Shown one piece after another: positions 26,790 to 38,460 of a stretch of 64,000 nucleotides of DNA (its first letter is position 1; the number at the start of each line of letters is the position of its first letter). The stretch is from Taenia hydatigena. Lineage: Eukaryota > Platyhelminthes > Cestoda > Cyclophyllidea > Taeniidae. The position numbers were made by a program, and so were the translations under genes. The notes beneath the pieces were generated by a model. The model did not search any database, was not told the origin of the DNA, and saw nothing but the letters and a program-made list of their open reading frames with translations. Where the stretch lies: the NCBI GenBank assembly GCA_036345935.2, contig JADWOT020000415.1, forward strand, positions 22,959-86,958, in the 5' to 3' direction.

Positions 26790-27010
26790 GGACCAATGCA
26801 ATTGCCCAGTAAGGAGTGGTTTTCCACTTTGGAGTCAATTGTGGTCGCCACGACATCAATGCTGGCGTTGGCGGCGATGAAGATGGCGGTAGTGAGGTTA
26901 GGCGAATCTGAAGTCCATTTGTATCTACAACAACAATTAGAAGGAAGAAGTGCATGGGCCGAATGTGCACAGCCATTGCTGCAAGTGATAAAGCAGGTGA
27001 CTCAGTGTGG
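26790..27010 (+). repeat. Diverged partner of the 37.6-37.8 kb segment (inverted orientation)
   Basis: Bases around 26,815-26,990 match the reverse complement of about 37,640-37,800. Examples are TCAATTGTGGTCGCCACGAC / CCAATTGTGGTCGCCACAAC, then CTACAACAACAATTAGAAGG / CTACAACAACAACTGGAAGG. This copy has about 40 extra bases in the middle. A plus-strand frame reads YLQQQLEGRS..AECA and is also open in the partner, where TTA is replaced by synonymous CTG. Confidence 0.55.
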
Positions 27011-27633
27011 AATCCTCTTTCGAAGGTAGTGCTGTCGCCAGGAGAGGCAAAAGGGGGCGGAGGATCTGTGAACAACTTTACAGCAATCCGACATTTATGC
27101 AAGTGCAAGTTTATCATAACGTGTGGTTTATTGATTGCTTTGTTGATGAGTCAACTTTAATTGTTGATTGGTCGATCACATATAGAAGGTGACCTTGAGG
27201 AGTGGTGGATGACGTCAATTGAGAAGTTATGTTCATCTACACTTGTAGGCGCTAAGTGGAAAATAGCTTGAAGTGTTATTTAGCCTGTGTAGGGACAGAG
27301 AGCGGAGAGAAGTGGGCGTAAAAATGTGTCACAATAATAGCAGGCCTTCGCTGTTCATCTAAGCTTCTCATCGCATCATTCGAGGGTTATTTCACAGTGA
27401 ACTTGCATTCGTTAATAGGTTTGAAGGGAAGAGAAGGAAGGGAGAAGAAAGGACTAGGATAGAGTAGAAATGGGGAAACAGCGTAATTTAGCTCAGCTAG
27501 TATCTGAATAACTGAGAAGCTAATAATCGGGTAGAGCGTTGCAAGACCATTTTGCAAGGCAGGTAGAGGTAGGCGAAGCATCGATGCGATGCACATCCAA
27601 GCTACCAAATGCGATCAAATGAGCAAACGACTA

Positions 27634-27702
27634 GCAGAACGTGGTTTTAATCGACGATTTTCTAGATATGGGCCTAGCACGCTTCTATTGCGCTACTCTG
27701 CC
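27634..27702 (-). pseudogene. Initiator tRNA-Met-like (CAT) relic
   Basis: On the minus strand GGCAGAGTAGCGCAATAGAA and the following GCGTGCTAGGCCCATA track initiator tRNA-Met. The acceptor ends can pair 7/7 with wobbles, the D stem pairs, and the T stem pairs 4/5. The anticodon loop has lost one base (six instead of seven), which argues against function. Confidence 0.6.
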
Positions 27703-27967
27703 TATGCAATTCACATCTCCTAATTACTTTCCGCCATCAACCGAGTTGGCGGAAGCGACATAACAAACCACGGAGGCGAGCCTCAACGGTCACACAAAGT
27801 TGAGGTGTGTGCGTGTGTAGTTAAAAACCAATGAATAATTAAGTGACGCGTAGGCAGTGAGGCAGTAGGGATAGACTGCATGTGGTGCAGCACAGCAGGG
27901 CATAGTTCATCGCAGAACGTTGTGTAAGAGAAGACTGGTGGTAATGTAATGATATGAGAACATAAGA

Positions 27968-28048
27968 AGGTGTTGTTTCAATGAAGTAGCAGTCAGAGCA
28001 TCTGCTTTTCACCCAGGTGGCACGCGGACGGACCGAGTTCAACTTTCA
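27968..28048 (+). pseudogene. tRNA-Glu-like (TTC) relic
   Basis: The anticodon region CTGCTTTTCACCCAGGTGGC matches the tRNA-Glu pattern (TTTTCACCC loop). A B-box-like ACCGAGTTCAACTTTC follows and GTAGCAGTCAGAGC serves as the D region. The acceptor stem is not preserved. Confidence 0.5.
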
Positions 28049-28420
28049 AGAACTGTCTCTTCTTTACCAAAGTTTGTTGTATTCTCAGGTGCGTATTGCA
28101 TGAGGGGCCGAGGACACGAAAGTAAAAGGCGATCGCGTTGGTGACAAGCCGATAAGGCTGTTGGTACAGTAAATTCTGTAGCGTTAACAACAACACACTA
28201 ATCTGCTTGAAATGGATCTGACTTGGTCTGAACTGGCCAACTCACCCACACACACATTACCATCACCGGTCGTGATGCGGTGGATGCACGACGCCTCAGT
28301 AGCTAGCTGCTTTAATGCTTGCTATGCTGTACCTTACTGCGTGAGGGAGAAATAGAGGGAGGAAGGCGGAAGACGGTAGAATCGAGGTGACAAGGTCGAC
28401 GAAGGGCACCGTTACTAGGC

Positions 28421-28500
28421 TGTGCTCTCGAGGAGACTTGAACTTCCGACCCTGGTTTAATTGACCTGTGCTCTAGCCCCTAGCTACGAAGACATGGGCA
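28421..28500 (-). pseudogene. tRNA-like relic of unclear type
   Basis: On the minus strand GTAGCTAGGGGCTAGAGC (A box) is followed by GGTCGGAAGTTCAAGTCTCC (B box) at tRNA spacing. The loop sequence CAATTAA does not give a standard assignment. Probably a pseudogene. Confidence 0.4.
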
Positions 28501-29265
28501 CCAGGCGCCACCACCACACTCCTACGCATTGACTCCTTTCACACCCACTCTAGTCTTCTAATCATCCCGCCTACTACTATTACAGCTTGGCCCCTCTAAT
28601 GCTTTAATTTTTGCACTTCCACTCACCTGTCCCAACTACCACTCATCATCCTTCTCCTCCATCATCATCTATCTGCTGCAACGAGAATTCCTTTGTTTAC
28701 AAAGGCTGCTCATACTGATTGACTGAGCCTTTTCTTCCTCCACCAATACTACTTACTCGGCAACAGCGAGGTAATTATACATGATGCGGCGTTGTGTCAT
28801 GTCATGTCGTGGCATGGAATCCGATGGAGGAAGAGAGGCTGGCAACGATAGTAGAGATAAGAACAAAAAAATGATGGGGCGTACGAAGTAAATGAGCGTG
28901 AATGTGTTGGTGGAAAGAGTAGGATGTGGGGATGGAGTGGTGGTAATGATGATTGCAGTGATGGGAGACAGAGAGGTGGGTGAATGTGGGGGTAGAAGAA
29001 GGAAAACGGCGATGACGGACGGATAGAGAGTCGCACTAATAACGTGGATGTCGAGGGTTTGAGCCTCTCTCTAACCCGTGGGTCTTTCCGATCAGCTATT
29101 TCTTCTCCCGCTCCCGCAGCCTCCTTCTCAGTGTCGAAGTATTCTGTCAGTCAGTACTTTCTTCCCTCCGTCTGGCTGTACTTACTGGAGCCGCACACAG
29201 CTAGCGACCGTGGAAGGCAGCAGTAGAGCAAGGAAGAGGCGTCTGCACTCATAGCAGGAGCCAAG
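28501..29265. other. Low-complexity, pyrimidine/purine-rich interval
   Basis: Strand-asymmetric runs (CCACCACCACAC-type, then GGGGATGGAGTGGTGG-type). The open frames here are products of that bias. Confidence 0.5.
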
Positions 29266-29267
29266 CT

Positions 29268-29322
29268 TGTAATCTTTCGATCCAAAGTCAGAAGTCTTAC
29301 CTACTAGGCTGAAAGCTGACCA
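29268..29322 (-). pseudogene. Weak tRNA-like fragment
   Basis: The minus strand has CAGCCTAGTAGGTAAGAC (A-box-like) followed by TGACTTTGGATCGAAAG (B-box-like). The spacing is too short for a whole tRNA. Included because it sits among other tRNA relics. Confidence 0.2.
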
Positions 29323-31060
29323 TCGCTACTCTCATCAATACCAACCTTTAAACCAAACAAGTAGTCAAGGAAGGCGGTCAAAATGATACGATGACAATTC
29401 AAACAACTACACCGTATCAGACCATTGACTACGTGATCTGAGGCAGCAAATGACTTTCCGACAATTCACGCTGGTAAGCGAACGATTTACTCGCCACTTA
29501 TTTCACAGCTATAAGGTGAGGATCACAATACACCACAGAGAGTGTCATTTATCGCGATCAGCTTTAAATTGTCACCCGTTAAGCAGAAACAAGTTTGCAT
29601 TGTACAGTCTTACCGACGTCTACTTACCAAAAAACCTAATGTGGATAAAATGATTAGTGATTCCACCTACAAGTCACCGCGCGTTCCATCATCAGCAGAT
29701 GATGAAATATTTTCACGTGCAAGCCACTTTGTGAGCAACGCACGACTCCGTGATCAATTAGTCACCACTCATCACAAAACGCTGCGTCCATCGGTCTCAC
29801 AAAACGATTGTGCTTATGTACAAATCGGGAACAAAAACCGGTTTTAATGGCATGCACAGAGACGACTCATAAACGAACCACAGAGGACGGTGGAAAATAA
29901 GACGAGGAGGCTATTTTACATTCTTCCTGTTTAAATGATCTCGTTAAGTTAGAGAATTGAAGGCAAAAACAGAGCTGCCGCCTTAGAGCTCTCAGAGTTG
30001 CCTAAAGTATGGCAGAGTTCCCTCCGTACCCATTAGTACCCGGATCAATAGGTCTGTTCTCATCACATCAGTCTTACTACCCGGACACCGAAAAGGAAGG
30101 GATAATCACTGAACTTACTACTACGACTAGCGTACAGTGTTTCAATAGACGTTTGTACAGACTCCTAAAATGCTAAGATGTATTCAAAGAAGTCGGTGGA
30201 TTATGCGAAATTGCACAGTAATGCCGAAGGGAAAGTAACATTTCAACGTGACAGCTGAAAGTGCTGCATTCCCAAACAAGAGTAAGTCGTGAGCCACCAC
30301 CATGATCAGCATACTTAATTGCACATCAGCGGCTTCAAGATTTCTAATCACTTAAATGAGTAGGAATAAGTACTTACATTCCAGTAAATAAAATGGAAAA
30401 CTTGCATAGAGCTGAACTGACTCCAGTTCTTTAGTGCCTATGCAAACATATCGTTTAATCAGTCCCTTCATGTTTAAATGTGCGGACCTCGTCTTGACCA
30501 ATACAAAGCAATTTAAGACGCGGTGCAAAGTAAAGGCACCATGAAATCGAGTTGTAATGTGGTGCGAGTTACATTCGAAAATCCGCCCATTTGACCCCAT
30601 CTAGGGCATTCGGAGTCCTAAGAATAAACCTTTGAAGCCTTATCCCATTGGTTAAGTAGAAAGCTCAAAAGAAACCAACGTTCTGAATATTTATTATAGA
30701 ATACACATTTTACGACTTGATACGGTTCAAAAACCTCAACTTGTATGCCTCTCGACTTGCGACGCATGTGTTTGCAAAAGGTAACCAAAGCCTGCCTGAT
30801 ACTCTGAGCTAGGGCAGACACAGACACAGATTATCTAATCCACCTCATCAGTACACAAATCAACACCTAAACCTGCTCTTTTACGAAAAAAATGCGTGCT
30901 CATCAAATAATATTCTTGTACTTGTTTCCAAATCCTAAAAGGACTGATACGATGCGCGCACTATTAAGAGAACAATAGACAGTTGTCCACAGATGAATGT
31001 ATGTCTACTGTACAACTTAAAATAATGCACAATGAGTGGCACCAACTTAGTGGGTCATCA
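29323..31060. other. Sequence without recognisable genes
   Basis: Only short frames without motifs; nothing supportable. Confidence 0.35.
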
Positions 31061-31099
31061 CGCTAATGAAAAAACAGCGGGTTAAAACAAAAAGCAATG

Positions 31100-31395
31100 C
31101 AAACTTACGAAGACCAGGAAAGTATACAAAGCCTCACTACGATAGATCATACGTTTCGGCATATTTTTTTACAAAGCATGCGTCGTGTAGAATGAGTATA
31201 AAAAGAATTCAAGAAGTGATTTCAATAAATAAAGAATACATGCACAGGGATGGTATCGACGACAGTGTTCTTCCAGCAATTTCCATGTCCCAAAGTTCTC
31301 ATAACATCAATACGGTAATTGCGTATTTCACCATCACCTGTAGTTTGAGCTACAAAATGTTGCAATTATGTGTAAATCTAAGAAATATTTTGATC
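31100..31395 (+). pseudogene. Short membrane-protein-like frame associated with repeat R (copy C)
   Basis: Homologue of the 25.8-26.1 kb segment. It lies in the + strand frame 31,066-31,467, with NKEYMHRDG and LSYKMLQ aligned. The middle has drifted in frame relative to the other copy, so at least one copy is not under constraint. DNA homology starts near the shared GATCATACGTTTCGGCATA. Confidence 0.4.
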
Positions 31396-32190
31396 GGCGT
31401 CAAGCGCATGGTAGGACAACGCAATAAGTTAGGTTCAATCTTTTTGGAGCATCCACATACTCACTAAAATGCATCAGACTTGCCGAAGAGATCGTAAGAA
31501 AGAGGAAACTGATACAATTGGTTCCATTCACCACTAAAGCAAGAGGAACAGCTGCCTTACTTTTGCCCTCCTGCACCACAAATGCCTATTAGTTCTTAAT
31601 GCTTGGGATGAGATGCTAATGCAATTTGCGCTAAATGTTAAGACTTGGCCTTATAAATGAAAATCTGAGTGTTATGCACTATATCGCATACTTCCCTCGA
31701 AATTCTCTTTACTTGACGGATGAGAAAACATTGAAATGCGGTGATGCACTTCTATGCCCAAAACAAATTCAGTGTCTCATCGGTCGCTAGTTAAGCCACC
31801 AGCTGCATCCAGAACCTCTTTGGCATGCGGTTCACTAATATTGGCACATACCAGACTGGCCGATTGTAATTTTTTTGCAGGTACAGTTTCTTGAGCAACG
31901 AACTTTCACGAGAATTGGGTATTTCTGTATTGGATCTAGAGTTTTTGATTAGTATCTAAATTTTCTGTCACTTCTAGGCCAATCTTATTGCAAAACACTT
32001 CCTTGCCCTCCTTATATTTTGAATTGAACGCAGAAGTTTTTTATTAAAACTATGCTGTATGTTCGTAAACCATGTACAAATGCATTTAACTTGTTTATCA
32101 ACAGACTTTCACAAACTAAACTTAAAGATTTTACAAAAAGTTAATCCGATAACGCCTATTTAGCCTTCTTATACACAAGTAAAATCGCTT
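31396..32190 (+). repeat. Dispersed repeat family R, copy C
   Basis: After CATACTCACTAAAATG this copy jumps directly into the middle of R (CAGACTTGCCGAAGAG), skipping about 1 kb that is present in copy B. It then runs collinearly with copy A (GAAATTCTCTTTACTTGACG, CTAAATTTTCTG, AACTTGTTTATCAACAG) to TTAGCCTTCTTATACACA. Confidence 0.7.
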
Positions 32191-35100
32191 TAAGCAACTT
32201 TTACCCCAGCAGGGGCTGTAATCATGTAAATATTTCACAAGTTTTATCAGCCGACTATTCTAAAAAGCTTTAGATCGTCTGAGTTTGAGGTTAAATGAAT
32301 TTGATGTGTTTGTCAGACCTCGTTCAGCATAAGCTTAGATGCAATTTAAAATGCCATCATAAAATGCAGAAGGCTAAAATCACTTCATGGGAATGTACGC
32401 ATCTGCAAACACCGAGAAAGCGATTCTATTGAAAACCTTGCGCTTTTTCGTTTGAACTCCCTTGACTAGGGAGACAAAATGAGCAGACGCCCACGAGGTC
32501 TACAGAACATGGTCAGCTCGCCATTAAATGTCACTTATTTGGTGGAGTGACCAGCGAACGATTCTGTCAGTTTCTTTTGACGGCTTTTATTCGGAATCCG
32601 ATGTAGCTAACATAGTCAACCTTGTGTTCTCTTCTCTTCTTCCCGATGTAGAGACCAAGGCGCGCTGTCTTTACAGAAGACGATGGTTTTAAAATGACTG
32701 TGTTTGCGACTGCCACTAAGTGACTTATCTCCATAACAGCACAATCCCACAGCCAAAACCACACATGCCATATTAAAACCTCAAGTTATACGTTTGTGAG
32801 GTCCCAATGGGGATGAGGCGCACAATCGCCGTAAATATTCAAAAGCCCTTCTAGATTTGCAGTAGAAATATCATAAAGGTGAATGGAAGTGGATATAAAA
32901 AGCACTTAATCTTACCAAACCGCTGGAAGGCGAGTAAGAGGAATACGACCACGATCCTTGCTTGCATTGGTATGCAATAACTGAAGGTGATTGAATTATG
33001 GTCCTTCCTGCATACGGGATAATCCGCGAAGACTGGAGGGCAAAAGCTGGTGCGAACTCCTGCCAGTCGGAAGCGAAGGAAGACATTTTTTCAAAAGTTT
33101 GATTAGTTCATTGAAAATTCTAAGAGAATCAATATTTACCATACCTTGTTGACTGTCACGGAAGAGATCTCAGCTTCGTATCTTCCCTAACAAGAACGTG
33201 TGATTTCACACTTTCGTCCTGGGAAATCAAAATAAGGCTCTAGCATTATCATTGTTGCAGTTCGCCATTGTCGCCGCTTCATCTTCTTAGTATGGCCTTC
33301 TAGTTATAACAATAGTTCCCCGCATATACCGGGCGTTAGTAAGTAGTGTACTCCCCCGCGGCTTTTTTGGGATGATAAATGGTTGGGTAAGGTTCAGGAT
33401 GCTGCGGTTTGGGTTCTTGGGGTTAAAAATGTAAAATAATGAGCGCAAAAGCATGGGGTTAACTGCCATACACTTTAGGTTGCATTTTCATTGCAAGGTT
33501 CTTTTCTCTAGGCCGGCCAGTTGATTAAAAAGGTGTACTTTGTCAGTACTGCAGGCCATAAGGCTCCAGGATGCCTTGCGGCTGGACGCGCACTTGCACA
33601 CGCTGGGCCTCAGGTGCTACTCATGTGCTGACGGTGAAGACAAACGCACTCAACCACACAAGCGAAGCACTCAACGGCGCTCCCACCGATGAACCCCTTT
33701 TGGGTAGTTGAATAACAAGGATTAACAAGTTTACAAAATGTTTTGAAAAAATTAGGGATGTACCTGTGAGGATTGTTCAATTCATTACCGGAGTTCTTCT
33801 TCAGAATGAAGACATTTGACAGTTGCTATGCCCCATTGGCTCAAATAGAACATCGGCCGACAACAACGTGATCGATGGAACATGCAGTATTTTTCCTTAC
33901 GGGTGAGGCGATTCAAATCCTCTGAAGGCTAATATTTGGCAAATTTAGAGCAAAATACTCAAGATTGCTATACAGCTACTTAAACATCCTTCAATTTTGA
34001 AGTTATCTGTGATTTTAAGCAGCTTCCTCAGTCGTAACATTGCGTTGAATAGGTCTTATGGCGCCGACAATGTACGACTGAATCCGGAGAAGCTTAACTC
34101 GCTTATCAGTTTATAAAAATATTGATACTACTTGTGCCTGCATAGGAAGGGGTGGATTAATGGGTGGGCTTGCAAGAAGGTGGCCTGAGCGTGTGCCGTC
34201 GCCATAGTGACTGCACTGAATGACTCTGCAGCGAAGGAATTGGATTAGCCAGCCAAAATCAATTTACAAACGTGAAAGTCCCTAATGCCGGCACTGATTT
34301 ATTCACGTCTTTACAGAGAATCTTTGCAAGGCCGTTCGACCTGAATAAAGGGTAATTCGCCCATACTAATGATTACCTTGTGACGATTAACACGAAGGAG
34401 CCATTAGAGCAGCTTTAGCCATTCATTTCGTCTTGATTACATCTATAGAGTCGAGTGCTTCTGCACTTAAATGCTTCCCACCCCTGTGGAAAACATAACG
34501 CTGCATCCTTGCAGTACTACTTATTAGCTGAAATCTATTCAAAATTATGACTACAGTAAAAGCCTTTGTTGATTTTTGACCCCTCCTTTGGTTTGACAAG
34601 CAATGAAGGCTAAGTATGTATCGGTACTTCCAAAGTTTGCACTGATTTTGGAGGCATATATTAATTTGACGTCGGATTAAACAGGAGAACAGAACAGTCA
34701 TTTCTAATTATCGAAACAGTTAAGCACGATTACCTGAGGCGTGAGTTGGGAGTGAGTGAAGAGGTAGATAACAGGACATTTAATTATGGGCAGACTTCAG
34801 TGATAAACGGGCCGAATTGTGGTGCATATAATCGCGGTCGCGCAGTCACGTAAATCACCTATGAATGTTGAGTGTTTAGAATGCACGCAAAGGAATGCAC
34901 CAGTGAAGTAAGGAAGATAGGCGAGAAGAATTGGATGCTGAATGCCCTAATGGATAGTTTGGTGATCCTAATCATCGAAACGAGCATCAAAGCTCTTATC
35001 GTCTTAGGTAGCCAAATTGCCTTAAAGTTAGAGCGCACAGTTTTCGCCTCGAATTCAGAATGATATCAGAACATAAACAAGCGGTGCACCAAGTACAAAC

Positions 35101-36720
35101 AATGACGGTGCACAAATTTAACTAAATGTGTTTAAACTGAGGTTTATGGGCCGTTATATCCCTAATTCAATTTGAATAATTGATTGGATCATAACTCAAG
35201 GCGGATTACTCACATGCAAACAGCTGTGAAAACTGCAAAACTTTGAAAGCAAATTTTTACAAAGGATTTGCAAAGTCATACATAGAATTTTGTTTCGATG
35301 AATTAGTTCTGCTCGGGAAGCCGCCTGTTTTACAGATCAGGACTGCATGACTATAGATCATGTGTGGGGTTGTCTTTGGTGTCTTGGATTGTTGTCATCG
35401 TTACCACCGTTGTGAGAATCCTGAAGATGGTCAGCGAGTAGATACTGCGGTTGGGGATGCAAAGGTCACTGGGCATCAAAGCAAAGAGAATCGGGTAAAT
35501 GGGCGCTTTGATATCTGCAGCACTGATAGCAAGAGTTTCTACAAATCGACCTCGTTAGTTGGTCTGGATATCGGGTCTTTGTGGATCATAAGCGGCCCTC
35601 CCACCGTGTTTGCGTGACAGAGTCGCTGTGGTCATTTAGTGGTTTAGTCTTGATGTCACCTGTCTTGCGGCATTTCAATTCGTTTGGTCTGAAGCGTACC
35701 TGCTAAAACGCAATTTTATTATGCATGGGCAACTTACAAAATCTTATCGTTTGAAGACGCTGACGGGACCTTCGCCTTGTGACTGTTCTTCCGTTAAACC
35801 ACTGTTCTCCTTAGTCTGATTAGTTCTGTGCAAAGTTTGCAGGGAGTAGAGTGGACTTTGGTTATCCGGGTTGGTAAGAATTAGGCTTCATCATGGGTAT
35901 TTGTGCAAGTTCTTGCGCAGGTTGCCATGCCTTGTCGAGCAGCACTCATTATCTCAATCCGGCAATAGTAGTTCCGGAATATCGTAAATATTAAGCACTT
36001 CAACAAAGCCATAACCTGCCGTATACGACCTTTTTCAACTAAACTAAGGCAAAATTACAGTGAGCAGATGCACGCTAATTATTATTTTAAGCAGAACTCA
36101 AAAACAAGTGGAATGGTTTATTACGAGTGCAAAAATTTTTGGTCAATGGCATTAGTAGACGTCATTAAGCAAAAAATTAAGGCTGTCACCTCGTAGAGGC
36201 AGTGGGAGCAATGGCATGGACGATTGTTCAGGATCCGCACAAAAGATTAACCCACATGTTAAATGGTCAATTTATCGCCTGTTTCAGTAGCCTTCAGACC
36301 GGAAAACATCCACGTACCTGTTGAAGCAAATGCAACGTGCAGAAACATTCTCAACCAAGGAGACGTTCTTCGAAAATTTTGTTAACAGATGGGAAGATTG
36401 ATACCTATTCTGACAGTGGCATGGACTGCGTGTCGACGTCCCAATCTTAGGAGAACCTTCACTACTTCGATTTTGGTTTGTTCAAAGCGCGTCTACTGAA
36501 GTTGCATAGGACGTAATTCAGTTCAGTAATGAAGAAGAACAAACTGAAGTGTCTAATAAGCAAAATTAATGCCGTGAAAATTAGGAAAATTCGAATGCCG
36601 CTGAGTAGTTGCCAAGAGCTGCGAAAAGTAATAGCAAGCACGCGCAACGAGAGAAAGGAGAGACTGAGGTAATGGAGGTAAGTGATAGAAAGGATAAGGT
36701 AGGAAATGTGAGGTAACGTC
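32191..36720. other. Gene-poor interval with one exon-like island
   Basis: 33,555-33,633 follows a good acceptor (GTACTGCAG) and precedes a donor-like ACG/GTGAAG. It reads a short frame ending GLRCYSCAD; the LRCYSC start resembles Ly-6/three-finger proteins, but only two cysteines are present and no partner exon was found. A frame at 35,360-35,617 has no motif. Otherwise nothing is supported. Confidence 0.3.
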
Positions 36721-36721
36721 A

Positions 36722-36838
36722 CTGCCAGCGATCATACTACGTAGAAAGCGCCGGTTCTCGCCCGATCACCAAAGTTAAGCTACTTCAGATCGGATTAGTA
36801 GTTGCGCGGGTAGCAGGCTAAAATATTCGGTGTACAGG
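36722..36838 (+). pseudogene. 5S rRNA-like relic
   Basis: The block from ATCATACTACGTAGAAAGCG through CCGGTTCTCGCCCGATCACC and AAAGTTAAGC matches the conserved 5' half of eukaryotic 5S rRNA. GGATTAGTAGTTGCGCGGGT corresponds to the internal-control-region and loop E area, and the last ~25 bases (ATATTCGGTGTACAGG) are a diverged 3' stem. The length of about 117 matches 5S. Substitutions at conserved positions suggest a pseudogene or 5S-derived SINE, not a functional copy. Confidence 0.7.
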
Positions 36839-37708
36839 TCCTCTCTCTCTTCCCAATGGCTCACCACTTCTTCCCACCCTTCTCTACTTGCACTGCACTG
36901 CACTGCAATCCACCCCAACTTGGACCATCGCAACCACATTCCTTTGCTGCACAGCATCCGGATTTCCATTCCAATGTGTGCCATCATTAGTCGCCTCCAT
37001 GCTTGATACGCGCTGCGCATCTGTTTGCACTGGCATGTGTGCCTGCCTTAATATCGAAGAGGAGATGGCGGTGGAGGATGCCTGATGGCGAATAGTGAAT
37101 GAAATGGTGTGTGGATAAATGGCCGGTAGGCGGATAAGAGGAGAAAGGAAACTATCATAAGCACTAATGCTTCCATTTATTTATTTCCATGAAAGTGCAG
37201 GCGTGGTTGGAAATCTAGAGCTGTTGCATGCTTTGAGTTGACGTTGGCTGATTTGTTGCAATCGCATTCAATGGCGGGCAGGCAGATATAAATGTTATAC
37301 TTGCTCTACATTCCCAATTTTTAGAATCATTCCCATTTGCGTATTGACTGTCAATTTGGCCTCACAACTAGATTTAACACTGTGTGGAAAATAAATGGCT
37401 TTGATTTCGGAGAAGAGTACCTAAGCTGTAAAAAGAAAATCCGTCGCTATAATGTAGCAAACATTAGGCAATTATTGACTGGGTACTAAATCAAGCAATT
37501 TATAGGGCTTGCAGTTAGAAGTCGTGGTCCTGCGCGAGTCAAACAGCATCTGCGGACACTATTGCAAATGACAATGCATCTATCTTGATGGTTTGCTAAT
37601 TTACTGAAAGCACAACTCTTGTGTTCCAAACAAACATCTGCTACATGTAGCCAGCAATAGCAGTGCACACTCGGCTTTAACACTTCTTCCTTCCAGTTGT
37701 TGTTGTAG

Positions 37709-38460
37709 ATGCAAGTAGACATCAGAGCATCGATGTTGTGGCGACCACAATTGGCGGCAACGTGGAAGAGCACTTCACCCAGCGGATCTTCCTCTTCCAA
37801 CGCAACTGATCATCCACTACCTCCCGCACTCCTCACCTCCTCCCTCGTCTCCGTCTCCTCTCCTGCCTCCTTCCTCACTCATAGATTCAAGCCGTGTTCC
37901 CTAGTACGACTGGCGGCGACATCAACATCTCTCGACGATGTCACCAAACATACCGGTAAGAGCCCATCGCTTTCCATTACAGCCTTTATTCTTTACTCAT
38001 CTTCCTCTGGTCACATTCACTCATTCATATTTCTTTTCTCGCTCAGGCCTCACCCATGACAATAAAACCCAGGACAGCCTCAGAGGCCGACGGGAACAGA
38101 CGCAGAGCGATGACGACGAAGTCGAGTTGATGGGGCACGAGGAATTGGAATGTGGCCTGTCCGACTACTTGACTTTGACGAGTCAGTGGTCGGGTATGGA
38201 TGAGCAGGCGGAGTGGTGGCAGTTGCCACCCTCCCAGATGAAATCAGATTCTCCTACGTCGTCATCGCTCACCACAGTGACACCATTGCCGGCAAGCCAA
38301 CTCTCGACCGCGCGAGAAGCGACGGAGGAGGTGGGTGTGGAATTTGAGGCTGAGGTAGAGTCAGGTGAAGAGAAGGAGGATGGAGGAAAAGGGGATGTGG
38401 ATATGGTGAGGAGATTGCGAGAAGGAAAATACAGGACTCTGTGCAACTTAATCGAATCTG
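37709..38460 (+). CDS. Two-exon gene fragment, Ser/Pro-rich then acidic protein of unknown family
   Basis: Exon 1, 37,709-37,955: ATG follows an in-frame stop, 82 codons plus one base, ending ACCG/GTAAGA. Intron 37,956-38,046 (91 bp, GT...CTCAG). Exon 2, 38,047-38,460, ends CTG/GTGAGT. Both junctions are phase 1, so the frame runs through, giving about 220 residues with more exons expected downstream. The N-terminal part is rich in Ser, Leu and Pro. The C-terminal part is strongly acidic (SDDDEVELMGHEELE, later EVESGEEKEDGG) and ends DMVRRLREGKYRTLCNLIES. There is no signal peptide or membrane helix. The first ~90 bases of exon 1 belong to a segment also present inverted near 26.9 kb. I do not recognise the family. 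Confidence 0.6.

Larger units (their letters stand above)
27550..28130 (+). repeat. Divergent tRNA-like unit, copy 1
   Basis: A segment of about 0.6 kb that recurs in the same orientation at 42,485-43,105. It contains an initiator-Met-like tRNA on the minus strand and, about 270 bp away, a Glu-like tRNA on the plus strand. Shared blocks between them include GCGACAT.ACAAACCAC, GACGCGTA.GCAGTGAGG and TGTGGTGC.GCACA.CA. It reads as a duplicated, decayed divergent tRNA gene pair. Confidence 0.65.

Noticed and set aside
35360..35617. 85-codon frame in a GC-richer patch
   Set aside because: No acceptor, donor or motif supports it.
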